Assembly: GCF_021287045.1 (NCBI RefSeq)
Contig: NZ_JAJTBG010000005.1
Location: 62,001 to 126,000 of the forward strand
From: Oryzomicrobium sp.
GTDB taxonomy: Bacteria > Pseudomonadota > Gammaproteobacteria > Burkholderiales > Rhodocyclaceae
Length of the DNA stretch: 64,000 nt
Reading direction: 5' to 3'
Shown piece by piece: positions 45,814-55,733 of the stretch (the stretch's first letter is position 1; every line of letters starts with the position of its first letter). Under the pieces are notes generated by a model. That model saw only the letters and a program-made list of their open reading frames with translations, had not been told where the DNA came from and did no database searches. Position numbers and translations under genes: made by a program.

Positions 45814-46179
45814 GATCTCGCTCCGTGATTGATTGGTTGAACAACAGCTCGGGGATGGTACTGGCTTTTGCCCCCCTTGGGAACGCCGCGCCTACCGTCA
45901 AAACTACCTAACAGCGGGGTCGCCGGGCCGTTTTCCGCCGGATGCGGGCCAGGCGGTTAACGCGCCGGTCCGGCCCGGCGTTGACCTTGCGCGGCGTGCC
46001 CGGCATCCCGGGCCGGCCCGGCCTCAGGCGCACGCCGCCGCCGGCGGCCGCGCCGGATACTTGAAAAAAATTAATACATCCGGCCCGCGCAAAATCGAAG
46101 GTCCGCGCCAATACTTGATCTTGACGATAGGCCCCGCGCAATACATGAGAAAAATTAATGTATCGCGGACAAGGCGCCA
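45814..46179. other. Gene-free stretch with AT-rich repeats
   Basis: The only gap above 300 bases. The cytochrome promoter should lie in its first 100 bases. The middle is GC-rich with stem-forming GGCCGGCC-like runs near 46011-46050. The last 125 bases hold the AT-rich repeats at 46057-46164. A 90-codon minus-strand frame (45908-46180) covers most of it but runs through the repeats and resembles no known protein. Confidence 0.5.
46057..46164. repeat. AT-rich direct repeats next to selO
   Basis: Two 24-base units, at 46057-46080 and 46141-46164, match at 20 of 24 positions and share GA.AAAAATTAAT. A third, partial unit beginning ATACTTGA is at 46111. Each begins ATACWTGA and is preceded by GCGC. 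The last unit is bounded by ATACAT and ATGTAT, which are complementary. Composition differs sharply from the GC-rich surroundings. They lie just beyond the selO stop. Confidence 0.6.
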
Positions 46180-47709
46180 TCAGGTGCCGCAGAAGGTCTG
46201 GTAGGAGGCGGTGAAGCCGGCCGCCGCCGGCTCGGCGTAGCAGGCATCTTCCGGGCGTTCGTCGTAGGGCCGGCGCAGGGCCGCCAGCAGCGCCTCGAAG
46301 GGGGCCAGGTCGCCCCGGTCGGAGGCGGCGGCCAGGGCCTCCTCGACCCGGTGGTTGCGCGGGATGATCAAGGGATTGGCCCGGCGCATCCGCGCGGCCC
46401 GGGCGGCCCAGGCTGCGGCGGGAGCGTCGCCGCCCTCTTCGGCGGCACAGCGCGCCCGCCAGCGGGCCAGCCAGGCCGCCAAGGCGGGCTGGTCAGGGAG
46501 CAGGGCGGCCAGGGCCGTACCCCCTGCCGCCACGCCCCCTGCGCCGGCCGCATCCGCCAAATGCCGCCAAGCCAGGGTGAAGTCGGCCCGGGCGGCCTGG
46601 AGCAGGGCCAGCCAGTCGGCGGCCAGGGCCACGTCCGCCTCATCGTCTTCCGCGCCGCTGCCTGCTGCGATCAGGCCCAGCTTGGCCCGCATCGTCGCCA
46701 GCCAGCAGGCCTGGTAGTCGGCGACGAAGCCGTCCACCGCCCCGGTGGCCAGGGCCACGGCCTCGCCGCTATCCTCGGCCAGCAGGGGCACCAGGGTTTC
46801 CGCCAGGCGGGCCAGGTTCCACTGGGCGATGGCGGGCTGGTTGGCGTAGGCGTAGCGGCCGTATTCGTCGATCGAACTGAACACCGTCCCCGGGTCGTAG
46901 GCCTCCATGAAGGCGCAGGGGCCGTAGTCGATGGTCTCGCCGGGAATGCTCATGTTGTCGGTGTTCATCACCCCGTGGATGAAGCCCACGCCCATCCAGC
47001 AGGCCACCAGCTCGGCCTGGCGCCGCACCACGGCGCGAAGGAAATCCAAGTAGGGCGCGGTGCCGCCGGCCAGGTCCGGGTAATGGCGGGCGATGGCGTA
47101 GTCGGCCAGTTGCCGCACCCGGTCATGGTCGCCCCGGGCGGCGAAGAACTGGAAGGTGCCAACCCGCAGGTGGCTGGCCGCCACCCGGGTGAGGACGGCG
47201 CCGGGCAGGGGCGCGCCCCGGGCCACCGCCTCGCCGGTGCCGGCCACGGCCAGGGCCCGGGTGGTGGGAATACCCAGGGCGTGCATGGCCTCGCCGATCA
47301 GCACCTCGCGCAGCATCGGGCCCAGGGCGGCCTTGCCGTCGCCGCGCCGGGCGAAGGGGGTGGGGCCCGAGCCCTTGAAGGCGATGTCGCGCCGTGCGCC
47401 GTGACGGTCCAGCACCTCGCCGATCAGCAGGGCCCGGCCGTCGCCGAGCTGGGGCGAGAAGCCGCCGAACTGGTGGCCGGCGTAGGCCTGGGCGATGGGC
47501 TCGGCCCCGTCCGGTAGGGCGTTGCCGGCGAACAGGTCGGCCAGTTGCCCGGCATCCAGGGACGCCAGGTCCAGGCCCAGCTCCTCGGCCAGGGCGGCGT
47601 TGAGGAACAGCAGCCGGGGCGCCGGGGCCGGCTGGGGCTGCCAGGGGACGTAGAAGCCGGACAGGTCCCGGGCGTAGCTGTTGTCGAAGGTGAAACCGCT
47701 TTTGAACAT
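46180..47709 (-). CDS. selO: SelO/YdiU pseudokinase-type protein AMPylase
   Basis: A 509-residue SelO-family protein. These have a flipped protein-kinase fold and transfer AMP to proteins, responding to redox stress. Visible hallmarks: FDNSYARDLSGFYVPW at the N-terminus, QAYAGHQFGGFSPQLGDGRA near residues 80-99, FKGSGPTPFARRGDGKA near 116-132, and HGVMNTDNMSIPGETIDYGPCAF near 245-267 with the metal-binding DYG. The C-terminal selenocysteine/cysteine position of some relatives is represented by the CGT end (SYQTFCGT). GAGGA precedes ATG 47709. Length is normal. Confidence 0.92.
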   Translation of the reverse strand: MFKSGFTFDNSYARDLSGFYVPWQPQPAPAPRLLFLNAALAEELGLDLASLDAGQLADLFAGNALPDGAEPIAQAYAGHQFGGFSPQLGDGRALLIGEVLDRHGARRDIAFKGSGPTPFARRGDGKAALGPMLREVLIGEAMHALGIPTTRALAVAGTGEAVARGAPLPGAVLTRVAASHLRVGTFQFFAARGDHDRVRQLADYAIARHYPDLAGGTAPYLDFLRAVVRRQAELVACWMGVGFIHGVMNTDNMSIPGETIDYGPCAFMEAYDPGTVFSSIDEYGRYAYANQPAIAQWNLARLAETLVPLLAEDSGEAVALATGAVDGFVADYQACWLATMRAKLGLIAAGSGAEDDEADVALAADWLALLQAARADFTLAWRHLADAAGAGGVAAGGTALAALLPDQPALAAWLARWRARCAAEEGGDAPAAAWAARAARMRRANPLIIPRNHRVEEALAAASDRGDLAPFEALLAALRRPYDERPEDACYAEPAAAGFTASYQTFCGT

Positions 47710-48000
47710 GAAATCCTCTCGACCCAAGAGCTGCGGGGAAACCGCCCGCGCCGGGCCATGTCGATGTTAGACCGGGCAAACCGGAAATCGGCACCCGAGC
47801 GCGCCATGGCGCTGGGCCAAGGCGGTCGCCCGACGACGAACGCCGTGCCGACCTGGGGCCAGGGGCTCTGCCGTACCGGAAGCCCCGGCGCGCCATTCCG
47901 GAGATTTGCGCTGGATCAATGAAGCTCGGAGCATTGCCGAAACGGCGAAAAAAATGACGTTAAAATCGCAAGGTTTGCCATTCAACTCAGGGAGAAACCG

Positions 48001-48678
48001 ATGTTTCCTCGGCTGACCGGACGCCTTGCCCGGCTACGCCCGCATGGCCTGCTGGCCGCCTTGCTGGTACCGCTGACCCTGCTCGGACCGCTCGACGCGG
48101 CCGCCCAGGGCGAAAAGCCCATCGACCTGGTCAAGGCCTGGGAAGCCGACGCCGGCAAGAAGACCAGCGCCATCGGCGCGGGCAAGAAGGCCGCGTTCTT
48201 CTGCGCCAATTGCCACGGGGATGATGGCAACAGCCGCTACCCGGAAGTTCCCAACCTGGCCGCGCAAAATTCCGCCTACCTGGTGGAGCAGATCCGCAAG
48301 TTCGGCAGCGGCGAGCGCAAGGACGACTTCATGCAGGGCCTGATCAAGGTGCTCAACGACGAGCAAAAGGCCCAGATCGCCCTGTTCTACGCCGACGCCA
48401 AGGTCAGCCCGATCAAGGCCGGCGCAGTGGGCGACATCAACCGGGGCAAGGGCCTGTTCAGCCGGGTGTGCAGCGGCTGTCACGGCGCCGAGGCCAAAGG
48501 CAACGAGACCATTCCGCGGCTGGCCGGCCAGCAGGGCGAATACCTGAAGAAATCCCTGCTTCGCTATCGCAACAAGAGCGGCGAGCGTCTCTACGCGCCG
48601 ATGAGCGCGGTGACCGCCCAGTTGAGCGACAGCGACGTGGAAGCGGTGGTGGCCTACCTGTCGGCCCTCAAGAACTGA
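48001..48678 (+). CDS. Diheme cytochrome c4-like protein
   Basis: A 225-residue exported cytochrome with two heme sites, CANCH at 68-72 and CSGCH at 157-161. A signal peptide covers about residues 1-36. Each half has the c4-type pattern GDDGNSRYPEVPNLAAQ and GNETIPRLAGQQGEYLKKSLLRYR, and axial methionines are likely in DFMQGL and APMSAV. The family passes electrons to cbb3-type or other terminal oxidases. A ribosome-binding site, AGGGAGA, at 47989-47995 precedes the ATG. Terminator at 48726. Confidence 0.9.
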   Translation: MFPRLTGRLARLRPHGLLAALLVPLTLLGPLDAAAQGEKPIDLVKAWEADAGKKTSAIGAGKKAAFFCANCHGDDGNSRYPEVPNLAAQNSAYLVEQIRKFGSGERKDDFMQGLIKVLNDEQKAQIALFYADAKVSPIKAGAVGDINRGKGLFSRVCSGCHGAEAKGNETIPRLAGQQGEYLKKSLLRYRNKSGERLYAPMSAVTAQLSDSDVEAVVAYLSALKN

Positions 48679-48725
48679 TCCGGCATCGCGCCGGGCACCT
48701 GGCGCCTAGCCAGGCGCCGATGCGA

Positions 48726-48757
48726 CGAAGGGGCTCCCGCGGGAGCCCCTTCGCTTT
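48726..48757 (+). terminator. Terminator between cytochrome c4 and ilvD genes
   Basis: A 13-bp perfect inverted repeat starting CGAAGGGGCTCCC with a 2-base centre, followed by CTTTT. It separates the convergent cytochrome c4 and ilvD genes and could act on both. Confidence 0.82.
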
Positions 48758-48819
48758 TGTCCCGCGCCACACCTCGATTCTCCAGCCGGAGGACCGGAAA
48801 ACCGAGGCCGCGCCGGGGA

Positions 48820-50670
48820 TCAACGCTTGAGCTGGGACAGGTCGCGCACCGCGCCCCGGTCGGCCGAGGTGGCCATCAGGGCGTAGGCTTGCAGGGCTAC
48901 CGACACCTTGCGCTCCCGGTCGGCCGGCTTCCAGGCGGCGTCGCCCTTGGCGTCCATGGCGGCACGGCGGGCAGCCAGCTCGGCGTCGCTGATCTTGAGC
49001 TGGATCGAGCGGTTGGGGATGTCGATCTCGATGGTGTCGCCGGTTTCCACCAGGCCGATGGCGCCGCCCTCGGCGGCTTCGGGCGAGGCGTGGCCGATGG
49101 ACAGGCCCGAGGTGCCGCCGGAGAAGCGGCCGTCGGTGAGCAGGGCGCATTCCTTGCCCAGGCCGCGGGACTTGAGGTACGAGGTCGGGTAGAGCATTTC
49201 CTGCATGCCCGGGCCGCCCTTGGGGCCTTCGTAGCGCACGATCACCACGTCGCCGGACACCACCTCGCCTTCGAGGATGCCCTTGACCGCGTCGTCCTGG
49301 CTTTCATAGACCCGGGCGTGACCGGTGAACTTGAGGATGGAGTCGTCCACCCCGGCGGTCTTCACGATGCAGCCGTTCTCGGCGATGTTGCCGTAGAGCA
49401 CGGCCAGGCCGCCGTCCTGGGAATAGGCGTTTTCCTTGTTGCGGATGCAGCCGTGGGTGCGGTCCAGGTCCAGTTCAGGGTAGCGCCGCTCCTGGGAGAA
49501 GGCCGTCTGGGTGGGCACGCCGCCCGGGGCAGCCTTGAAGAATTCGAGCACGCCCAGGGACGGGGTGCGCATCACGTCGTGGGTGTCGATGGCTTCGCCC
49601 AGGGTCTTGGCATGGACGGTGGGCACGTCGCGGTGGATCAGGCCGGCCCGGTCCATTTCGCCGAGGATGCCCATGATGCCGCCGGCCCGGTGCACGTCCT
49701 CGATGTGGTACTTCTCGGTGGCCGGGGCCACCTTGGCCAGGCAGGGCACCTGGCGCGAGATGCGGTCGATGTCGGACAGGGTGAAGTCCACCCCGCCTTC
49801 CTGGGCGGCGGCCAGTATGTGCAGCACGGTATTGGTGGAACCGCCCATGGCCACGTCCAGGCTCATGGCGTTCTCGAAGGCCTGCTTGCTGGCGATGGCC
49901 CGGGGCAGCACCGAGGCGTCGTCCTGCTCGTAGTAGCGGCGCGCCAGTTCGACGACCTGCCGGCCGGCGGCGAGGAACAGCTTCTTGCGGTCGGCGTGGG
50001 TCGCCACCACGGTGCCGTTGCCCGGCAGGGACAGGCCCAGGGCTTCGGTCAGGCAGTTCATCGAGTTGGCGGTGAACATGCCGGAACAGGAGCCGCAGGT
50101 GGGGCAGGCGGAACGCTCGAAGGCGGCCACGTCCTCGTCGGAACAGGAGCTGTCGCCGGCCTTGATCATGGCGTCGATCAGGTCGATGGCGATGGTCTTG
50201 CCCTGCCATTGCACTTTGCCCGCCTCCATGGGGCCGCCGGAGACGAAGATCGCCGGGATGTTGAGGCGCATGGCGGCCATCAGCATCCCCGGGGTGATCT
50301 TGTCGCAGTTGGAGATGCACACCATGGCGTCGGCGCAGTGGGCGTTGACCATGTACTCCACGGAATCGGCGATCAGGTCCCGGGAGGGCAGGCTGTAGAG
50401 CATGCCGTCGTGGCCCATGGCGATGCCGTCGTCCACGGCGATGGTGTTGAATTCCTTGGCGATGCCGCCCGCCGCCTCGATCTCGCGGGCCACCAGCTGG
50501 CCCAGGTCCTTGAGGTGCACGTGGCCCGGGACGAACTGGGTGAAGGAGTTCACCACGGCGATGATCGGCTTGCCGAAATCGCCTTCCTTCATGCCGGTGG
50601 CGCGCCACAGGGCGCGGGCGCCGGCCATGTTGCGGCCATGGGTGGAGGTGCGGGAACGGTACTGGGGCAT
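48820..50670 (-). CDS. ilvD: Dihydroxy-acid dehydratase
   Basis: A 616-residue iron-sulfur enzyme that dehydrates dihydroxy-isovalerate and -methylvalerate in isoleucine/valine synthesis. Cluster-binding cysteines are in [12 protein letters not shown] near residues 119-130 and [17 protein letters not shown] near 192-208. [20 protein letters not shown] at the N-terminus and [21 protein letters not shown] near the C-terminus match the family. It is divergent from lgt over 190 bases, an arrangement common in betaproteobacteria. Confidence 0.96.
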   Translation of the reverse strand: MPQYRSRTSTHGRNMAGARALWRATGMKEGDFGKPIIAVVNSFTQFVPGHVHLKDLGQLVAREIEAAGGIAKEFNTIAVDDGIAMGHDGMLYSLPSRDLIADSVEYMVNAHCADAMVCISNCDKITPGMLMAAMRLNIPAIFVSGGPMEAGKVQWQGKTIAIDLIDAMIKAGDSSCSDEDVAAFERSACPTCGSCSGMFTANSMNCLTEALGLSLPGNGTVVATHADRKKLFLAAGRQVVELARRYYEQDDASVLPRAIASKQAFENAMSLDVAMGGSTNTVLHILAAAQEGGVDFTLSDIDRISRQVPCLAKVAPATEKYHIEDVHRAGGIMGILGEMDRAGLIHRDVPTVHAKTLGEAIDTHDVMRTPSLGVLEFFKAAPGGVPTQTAFSQERRYPELDLDRTHGCIRNKENAYSQDGGLAVLYGNIAENGCIVKTAGVDDSILKFTGHARVYESQDDAVKGILEGEVVSGDVVIVRYEGPKGGPGMQEMLYPTSYLKSRGLGKECALLTDGRFSGGTSGLSIGHASPEAAEGGAIGLVETGDTIEIDIPNRSIQLKISDAELAARRAAMDAKGDAAWKPADRERKVSVALQAYALMATSADRGAVRDLSQLKR

Positions 50671-50820
50671 GGTGCGGACTCCTGGAACCTGGGTGCAAAA
50701 GCCTAGTGGGCCTGGCAGGCCTGACGGGGAACAAAAAGCCGCATGGCCGACGCACCCCGTGAGCAGGCTCGGGGGTGGTCCGCCTGGGGCGGACCGGCGA
50801 GGGCGATGCGGCGTAACGCC

Positions 50821-50826
50821 TATAAT
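50821..50826 (+). promoter_or_regulatory. Candidate -10 element for lgt
   Basis: A perfect TATAAT 34 bases upstream of the lgt start, standing out in GC-rich DNA. No TTGACA-like -35 is seen at the usual distance, so the promoter is tentative. Confidence 0.4.
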
Positions 50827-50860
50827 CTTGCCATTCTATCCGCGAAAGAACGGCTCGCCC

Positions 50861-51670
50861 ATGCTCGTCCACCCCCAGTTCGACCCCGTCGCCCTGGCCA
50901 TCGGCCCCCTGGCCGTGCGCTGGTATGGCCTGATGTACCTGCTGGCCTTCCTGCAATTCTGGTTTCTCGGCCGGCGCCGCGCCCTGGCCAGCGCCGGCCA
51001 GGCCAAGCCGTGGAGCGTCGAGGAGCTGGACGACCTGCTCTTCTGGGGCGCCATCGGCGTGGTGCTCGGCGGCCGCCTCGGCCAGGTGCTGTTCTACGAG
51101 CCGGGCTACTACTTCAGCCACCCCCTGGAGATCGTGGCGGTGTGGAAGGGCGGCATGAGCTTCCACGGCGGCTTTCTCGGCGTCCTCGCTGCCTTCACCC
51201 TGTTCGCGCACAAGACCGGGCGCAGCTGGTTCCAGGTGGCCGACTTCGTTGCGCCCCTGGTGCCCCTGGGCCTGTTCTTCGGGCGCATCGGCAACTTCAT
51301 CAACGGCGAGCTGTGGGGCCGCCCGGCGGACCCGTCCTTGCCCTGGGCGATGGTCTTCCCCCAGGTGGACAGCCTGCCGCGCCACCCGTCCCAGCTCTAC
51401 GAGGCCGGCCTGGAAGGGCTGGTGCTGTTCGCCGTGCTGTGGCTGTATTCGGCCACGCCGCGCCCCGCCGGCCGGGTGTCGGGCCTGTTTCTGATCGGCT
51501 ACGGCCTGGCCCGCTTCGTCGGCGAATTCTTCCGCACTCCGGACGACGGCATCTTCGGCCTGTCCACCACCGTCAGCATGGGCCAGTGGCTGTCCCTGCC
51601 GATGATCGCCGCCGGCCTGTGGCTGCTGCTGCGCCGCGCTCCAGCCACCGCTCCGAAACCGGCGCCCTGA
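50861..51670 (+). CDS. lgt: Prolipoprotein diacylglyceryl transferase
   Basis: A 269-residue inner-membrane enzyme with about seven helices. It transfers diacylglycerol from phosphatidylglycerol to the lipobox cysteine of prolipoproteins. Lgt signatures visible: [12 protein letters not shown] near residues 20-31, [11 protein letters not shown] near 97-107 with the essential histidine, [17 protein letters not shown] near 139-155, and [12 protein letters not shown] near 175-186. Substrates include LivK in this window. Followed by the malonyl-CoA decarboxylase gene after 71 bases. Confidence 0.96.
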   Translation: MLVHPQFDPVALAIGPLAVRWYGLMYLLAFLQFWFLGRRRALASAGQAKPWSVEELDDLLFWGAIGVVLGGRLGQVLFYEPGYYFSHPLEIVAVWKGGMSFHGGFLGVLAAFTLFAHKTGRSWFQVADFVAPLVPLGLFFGRIGNFINGELWGRPADPSLPWAMVFPQVDSLPRHPSQLYEAGLEGLVLFAVLWLYSATPRPAGRVSGLFLIGYGLARFVGEFFRTPDDGIFGLSTTVSMGQWLSLPMIAAGLWLLLRRAPATAPKPAP

Positions 51671-51741
51671 GCCATTCTGCGCGGCACGGCGGTTGACTCC
51701 CCTTCTTCGTGGGGCAGAATCGGGAGGTCAAGGAGGGAATC

Positions 51742-53121
51742 ATGACCAGCACCGCTCACGCCGCCGCCCAGCCCGCCCCCGTGGAAGGACTCCCGGCCAA
51801 GGAACTGGAGCGCATCCGCGCCCAGTTGCAAGAATGCGCCGCCAGCCTGGGTGGCGAGGTCTCGGCACGCAACCGGGCCGCGCGCCTGGGCGAGACCTAC
51901 CTCAAGCTCGACGCCGCCGGCCGCCGCGCCGTGCTGCAATTGATCGCCCGGGATTTCGGCCCGGACCCGGTCAAGGTGGCCAGCGCCCACGCCACCTGGC
52001 AATCGTCCATCGGCACCCCGGCCGAGGGCGAGGCGGAGGCGGCCCTGCGCGCCGCCATGCGCTCGGCGCGCATCCGCATCATGACCCAGTTCCTCGCCCT
52101 GCCCCAGGGCGTCAAGTTCCTGGTGGACCTGCGCGCCGACCTGCTGCGCTTCCTGCCCCACGCCCCCGAACTGGCGGTGCTCGACCGGGAACTGGAAGCG
52201 CGCCTGTCGGCCTGGTTCGACGTGGGCTTCCTGGAATTGCAGCGGCTCACCTGGCATTCCCCCGCCGGCCTGCTGGAAAAGCTGATCGCCTACGAGGCGG
52301 TGCATGAAATCCAGTCCTGGGCCGACCTGAAGAACCGGGTCGATTCGGACCGGCGCTGCTACGCCTTCTTCCACCCCCGCATGCCCGACGAGCCTCTGAT
52401 CTTCGTCGAGGTGGCCCTGTGCGACCACCTGGCCGGCAACGTCCAGGATCTGCTCGACGTGCATGCCCCGGTGTTCGACCCGAAACGGGCCGACACCGCC
52501 ATCTTCTACTCGATCTCCAACACCCAGACCGGGCTGCGCGGCGTGTCCTTCGGCAACTTCCTGCTGAAGCGGGTGATCGACGACCTGAAGCGCGACTACC
52601 CGCGCCTCGACACCTTCGCCACCCTGTCGCCGCTCCCCGGCTTCCGCGCCTGGAGCGAGGCCCACGGCGACAAGGAGAGCGACGCGGCGCCAGGCGAGTG
52701 GGCCCGGGCCTTTCCCGAGGTCGAGCGGCAGCGCATCGCCAAGCTGGCCGGCATCGCCCCCACCCTGCACGCCATCCGCAACCTGCTCGCCACCCCGGCC
52801 TGGGCCGGCCTCGACGCCGACCCCCGCCTGGTGGGCGCCCTGCGCGACGGGCTGGAGCGCCTGGCCGCCCGCTACCTGGTCACCGCCACCCTGAAGGGCA
52901 AGCCCCGGGACCCGGTGGCCCGCTTCCACTTGGGCAACGGTGCCCGCATCGAGCGCCTCAACATGCTCGCCGACACCTCGGCCAAGGGTTACGGCCAGTC
53001 CTACGGAATGATGGTGAACTACCTGTACCGGCCCGAGGACATCGAGGAAAACGTGGAAGCCCTGCTGCGCGACGGCACCATCGCCGCCGTGGCCAAGGTG
53101 CGCCGCGCCGCCCGGGACTGA
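51742..53121 (+). CDS. Malonyl-CoA decarboxylase
   Basis: A 459-residue protein of the malonyl-CoA decarboxylase family, which converts malonyl-CoA to acetyl-CoA and CO2. The N-terminal helical domain covers about 1-190. The catalytic acyltransferase-like domain contains [58 protein letters not shown] and the late [12 protein letters not shown] with the histidine. The C-terminus ([15 protein letters not shown]) is conserved. AAGGAGG at 51730-51736 is an excellent ribosome-binding site. Together with pcc and mutase genes it suggests acyl-CoA recycling. Nearby malonate transport or CoA-transferase genes are absent. Confidence 0.9.
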   Translation: MTSTAHAAAQPAPVEGLPAKELERIRAQLQECAASLGGEVSARNRAARLGETYLKLDAAGRRAVLQLIARDFGPDPVKVASAHATWQSSIGTPAEGEAEAALRAAMRSARIRIMTQFLALPQGVKFLVDLRADLLRFLPHAPELAVLDRELEARLSAWFDVGFLELQRLTWHSPAGLLEKLIAYEAVHEIQSWADLKNRVDSDRRCYAFFHPRMPDEPLIFVEVALCDHLAGNVQDLLDVHAPVFDPKRADTAIFYSISNTQTGLRGVSFGNFLLKRVIDDLKRDYPRLDTFATLSPLPGFRAWSEAHGDKESDAAPGEWARAFPEVERQRIAKLAGIAPTLHAIRNLLATPAWAGLDADPRLVGALRDGLERLAARYLVTATLKGKPRDPVARFHLGNGARIERLNMLADTSAKGYGQSYGMMVNYLYRPEDIEENVEALLRDGTIAAVAKVRRAARD

Positions 53122-53167
53122 GCGGGGCCACGCCCTGTGCTCCCCGGAAACCGGGCGCCGCCATGCG

Positions 53168-53173
53168 TATAAT
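53168..53173 (+). promoter_or_regulatory. Candidate -10 element for the VOC gene
   Basis: TATAAT 34 bases upstream of the start at 53207. As at 50821 it lacks a good -35 match. The ribosome-binding site AAGGAGA follows at 53194-53200. Confidence 0.4.
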
Positions 53174-53206
53174 TATGAATTTTTAACGCATTCAAGGAGA
53201 AACCCC

Positions 53207-53683
53207 ATGAGCCAGCGTCCGTTCAAGGTGCTCGGTATCCAGCAGATCGCCATCGGCGGCCCGTCCAAGGACAAGCTCAAGACCCTGTGGGTGGACATGC
53301 TCGGCCTGGAGGTCACCGGCAATTTCGTGTCCGAGCGCGAGAACGTGGACGAGGACATCTGCGCCATGGGCAAGGGCCCCTTCAAGGTGGAAGTGGACCT
53401 GATGCAGCCCCTGGACCCGGAAAAGAAGCCGGCGGTGCACGCCACCCCGCTCAACCACGTGGGCCTGTGGATCGACGACCTGCCCAAGGCGGTGGAATGG
53501 CTCAGCGCCAACGGCGTGCGCTTCGCCCCGGGCGGCATCCGCAAGGGCGCGGCCGGCTTCGACATCTGCTTCCTGCACCCCAAGGGCAATGAGGAAGCCC
53601 CGATCGGCGGCGAAGGGGTGCTGATCGAACTGGTCCAGGCGCCCCAGGAAGTGGTGGCCGCCTTCGCCAAGCTGGCCGGCTGA
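53207..53683 (+). CDS. VOC-family protein, methylmalonyl-CoA epimerase-like
   Basis: A 158-residue vicinal-oxygen-chelate protein with two beta-alpha-beta-beta-beta halves. The C-terminal half resembles methylmalonyl-CoA epimerase: [17 protein letters not shown] with a metal histidine (about H85), FLHPKGN, and [10 protein letters not shown] with the metal glutamate near the end. In the first strand the usual histidine is replaced by glutamine ([10 protein letters not shown]13 or Q14). Epimerase would fit the mutase and propionyl-CoA carboxylase genes 3.5 kb away, but glyoxalase-like alternatives remain. It has its own -10 and AAGGAGA. Confidence 0.68.
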   Translation: MSQRPFKVLGIQQIAIGGPSKDKLKTLWVDMLGLEVTGNFVSERENVDEDICAMGKGPFKVEVDLMQPLDPEKKPAVHATPLNHVGLWIDDLPKAVEWLSANGVRFAPGGIRKGAAGFDICFLHPKGNEEAPIGGEGVLIELVQAPQEVVAAFAKLAG

Positions 53684-53701
53684 CGTCCCGCCAATCCCGC
53701 C
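53684..53701 (+). repeat. Two 9-nt repeat units after the VOC gene
   Basis: CGTCCCGCC followed by AATCCCGCC, beginning at the first base after the VOC stop codon. Same nonamer family as at 17253 and 61890. Confidence 0.45.
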
Positions 53702-53813
53702 GGCTGCACCTATGCAACGGCGGCCAGTTGCGGGGTGGCGCGGAGGCGGCGCCCCCTACCCCGCCGCCGGCTTGCGGGCAATCACTCCGGGGCCGTGCGG
53801 CCCCACCGCCCGC

Positions 53814-55709
53814 TTACTCCGGCGCGGTGGAATAGGCGTTGCGGCCGGCGTTCTTGGCCGCGTACATGGCCCTGTCGGCCTGTTGCAGCAGCGTCTGGGC
53901 GTCCGTGCCGTGGTCCGGGTAGATGGCCACGCCGACGCTGGCACCGATCTGGAGTTTGATCCCCTGGATCTCGAAGGGCGCCGACAGGCTGGAAACCACG
54001 CCCCGGGCGATGCTCTCCACGTCTTCCCGGTAGCGCACGTCGTCGAGCAGCAGGACGAACTCGTCGCCCCCCAGGCGCGCCACCGTATCGCTGTTGCGCA
54101 CCAGGGACACCAGGCGCCGAGCCACCGCCGACAGCAGCTCGTCGCCGACCCCGTGGCCGAACTGGTCGTTGATCGGCTTGAAGCGGTCCAGGTCGATCAG
54201 CAGCACGGCGAAGCGCTTGCCGTTGCGCCGCGCCAGGCTCACCGCCTGGCCCAGGCGGGCGTCGAGCAGCAGCCGATTGGCCACCCCGGTGAGGGGGTCC
54301 TGGTGGGCCATCTGCTGCAACAACCGCTCGCTTTCCTGGAGGCGCGTGTTGGCATCGGCCAGGTCCCGGGTCCGTTCCGCCACCCGATTCTCCAGTTCCC
54401 GTTCCGAACGCAGCAGCGCCTCCACCATGTCGTGCTTGGTCTGGAGGGCTTCGGCCTGGGCCGCTGCCCGTTCCTGGCGGGCGACGTGGATGCGGTCGGC
54501 CAGGGCGAAGGAAAACAGCAGCATCTCCAGGGCCGAGCCGATCTGCATGGCGTTGGAGGTGAACACGTTGGTCGGCAGCCAGCCCAGGTTGCGCAACCCC
54601 AGGGCACCCACCCCCACCAGCAGCAAGGACCAGGCGAGCAGGAACCAGCGGGCCCCCTGATCACCCCGGCGCAGGCAGTAGATGGCCACCGCCACCGCCA
54701 CGGCGGAGAAGGCCACCCCCACCAGGGAGGTGAACACCGCCGCCGGCCGGTAGGCAAGGTACAGGGGCGCCAAGGCCGCCGCGGCGAACCCCAGGGTGAG
54801 GGCCAGCAGCAGCCGGTCGATGCGTGGGTAGCGCCCCCGGGTCATCAGGAACTGGCGGGTGAACAGGGCGCCGAAGAAGCCGGTGGCAGCGAAGCCGCTC
54901 GGCAGGGCCACGTTGCCCCAGGCCGGCAGGCCGGGCCAGAGGAACTGGTTGCCCAGGCCGTTGAGGGAAAGCTGGCCCACCGCCATGGCTGCGACGAAGG
55001 CCACGTAGACCAGGTAGATGCGCTCGCGCAGGGAAAAGTAGAGCAGCAGGTTGTACAGCCCCAGGGCCAGCAACATGCCGTAGTAGAGGGCCAGGGCGGC
55101 GTAGATTTCCTGGTTGTGCACCTGGAAGGCCCGGGGTGCCCACAGGGTCACCGGAGCGGTCAGGGAACCTTCGGACTGGATGCGCACGTACAGGGTACGG
55201 CTCTCCCCCGGCGGCAGGATCAGGGGAAAGACGAAATGGCGATGGGGAAAGGCCCGGGCGGAAAAGGGCTGGCGGTCGCCGGCGCTCTGCTCGGTCACGC
55301 CGTCGGGGCCATCCACGTAGAGGGTGACCCGGTCCAGGGAGGCGTAGCCCACCTCCACCAGCCACTCGTTCCCCGGCACCGTTCCGGACCCGGCCTGCAC
55401 CGTGGCGCGCAGCCAGTAGGCGCTGGCCGAATAACCGAAATTGACGTCCGACCCCTGGCCGCTCAAAGGGCTGAAACGCCCGGATTCGGCCTTCACCCCG
55501 GCCAGGGACAGGGTGGCGGACGGATCTTCGAGCACTTCGAGGAAGGGCGTCAGGGACTGGCCCTGGGCCAGGGGCGCCAGGGTCAGGGCCGGAGCGGCAG
55601 CCCACGCACCCTTCGCCGCCGAGCCGACCGCAAGGACGAACCAGAGCAGGCACAACCAGTAACGAAGGAGGGGCGAAGGCGGGGGCAAGGGCGGAACCAC
55701 GGAGAGCAA
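53814..55709 (-). CDS. 7TM-DISM membrane diguanylate cyclase
   Basis: A 631-residue sensor. An N-terminal signal-like helix (about 15-38) leads to a periplasmic 7TMR-DISMED2 domain (about 45-180). Seven transmembrane helices follow (about 183-395), then a coiled coil (RSERELENRVAERTRDLADANTRLQE split across about 425-460), and a GGDEF domain. The active-site GGDEF is encoded near 54065-54079 and is intact. RNSD, five residues earlier, is a product-inhibition I-site. It should make cyclic di-GMP in response to a periplasmic ligand. The predicted start is TTG 55709, which is uncertain. Confidence 0.9.
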   Translation of the reverse strand: MLSVVPPLPPPSPLLRYWLCLLWFVLAVGSAAKGAWAAAPALTLAPLAQGQSLTPFLEVLEDPSATLSLAGVKAESGRFSPLSGQGSDVNFGYSASAYWLRATVQAGSGTVPGNEWLVEVGYASLDRVTLYVDGPDGVTEQSAGDRQPFSARAFPHRHFVFPLILPPGESRTLYVRIQSEGSLTAPVTLWAPRAFQVHNQEIYAALALYYGMLLALGLYNLLLYFSLRERIYLVYVAFVAAMAVGQLSLNGLGNQFLWPGLPAWGNVALPSGFAATGFFGALFTRQFLMTRGRYPRIDRLLLALTLGFAAAALAPLYLAYRPAAVFTSLVGVAFSAVAVAVAIYCLRRGDQGARWFLLAWSLLLVGVGALGLRNLGWLPTNVFTSNAMQIGSALEMLLFSFALADRIHVARQERAAAQAEALQTKHDMVEALLRSERELENRVAERTRDLADANTRLQESERLLQQMAHQDPLTGVANRLLLDARLGQAVSLARRNGKRFAVLLIDLDRFKPINDQFGHGVGDELLSAVARRLVSLVRNSDTVARLGGDEFVLLLDDVRYREDVESIARGVVSSLSAPFEIQGIKLQIGASVGVAIYPDHGTDAQTLLQQADRAMYAAKNAGRNAYSTAPE

Positions 55710-55733
55710 TGCAAATATTGTATCAATACTGCA
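55710..55733. promoter_or_regulatory. Inverted repeat between the diguanylate cyclase and the 55850 gene
   Basis: TGCAAATATTG and CAATACTGCA are near-complementary arms around TAT. The AT-rich palindrome abuts the predicted start of the diguanylate cyclase gene and contains a minus-strand TACAAT that could be its -10. Confidence 0.3.

Noticed and set aside
46111-46130. FNR/ANR box (TTGATNNNNATCAA) in the repeat region
   Set aside because: TTGATCTTGACGATAG has one half-site but not the second at the right spacing.
46057-46164. CRISPR-like array
   Set aside because: Only two good repeat units with unequal spacing, an imperfect third, and no cas genes.
45908-46180. A 90-codon minus-strand frame in the long gap
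   Set aside because: It is translated from AT-rich repeats and GC-rich DNA, has no good ribosome-binding site and no recognisable fold.
47710-48000. Possible gene between selO and cytochrome c4
   Set aside because: Short overlapping frames exist but none has a start with a ribosome-binding site or a recognisable sequence. The gap probably holds the two divergent promoters.
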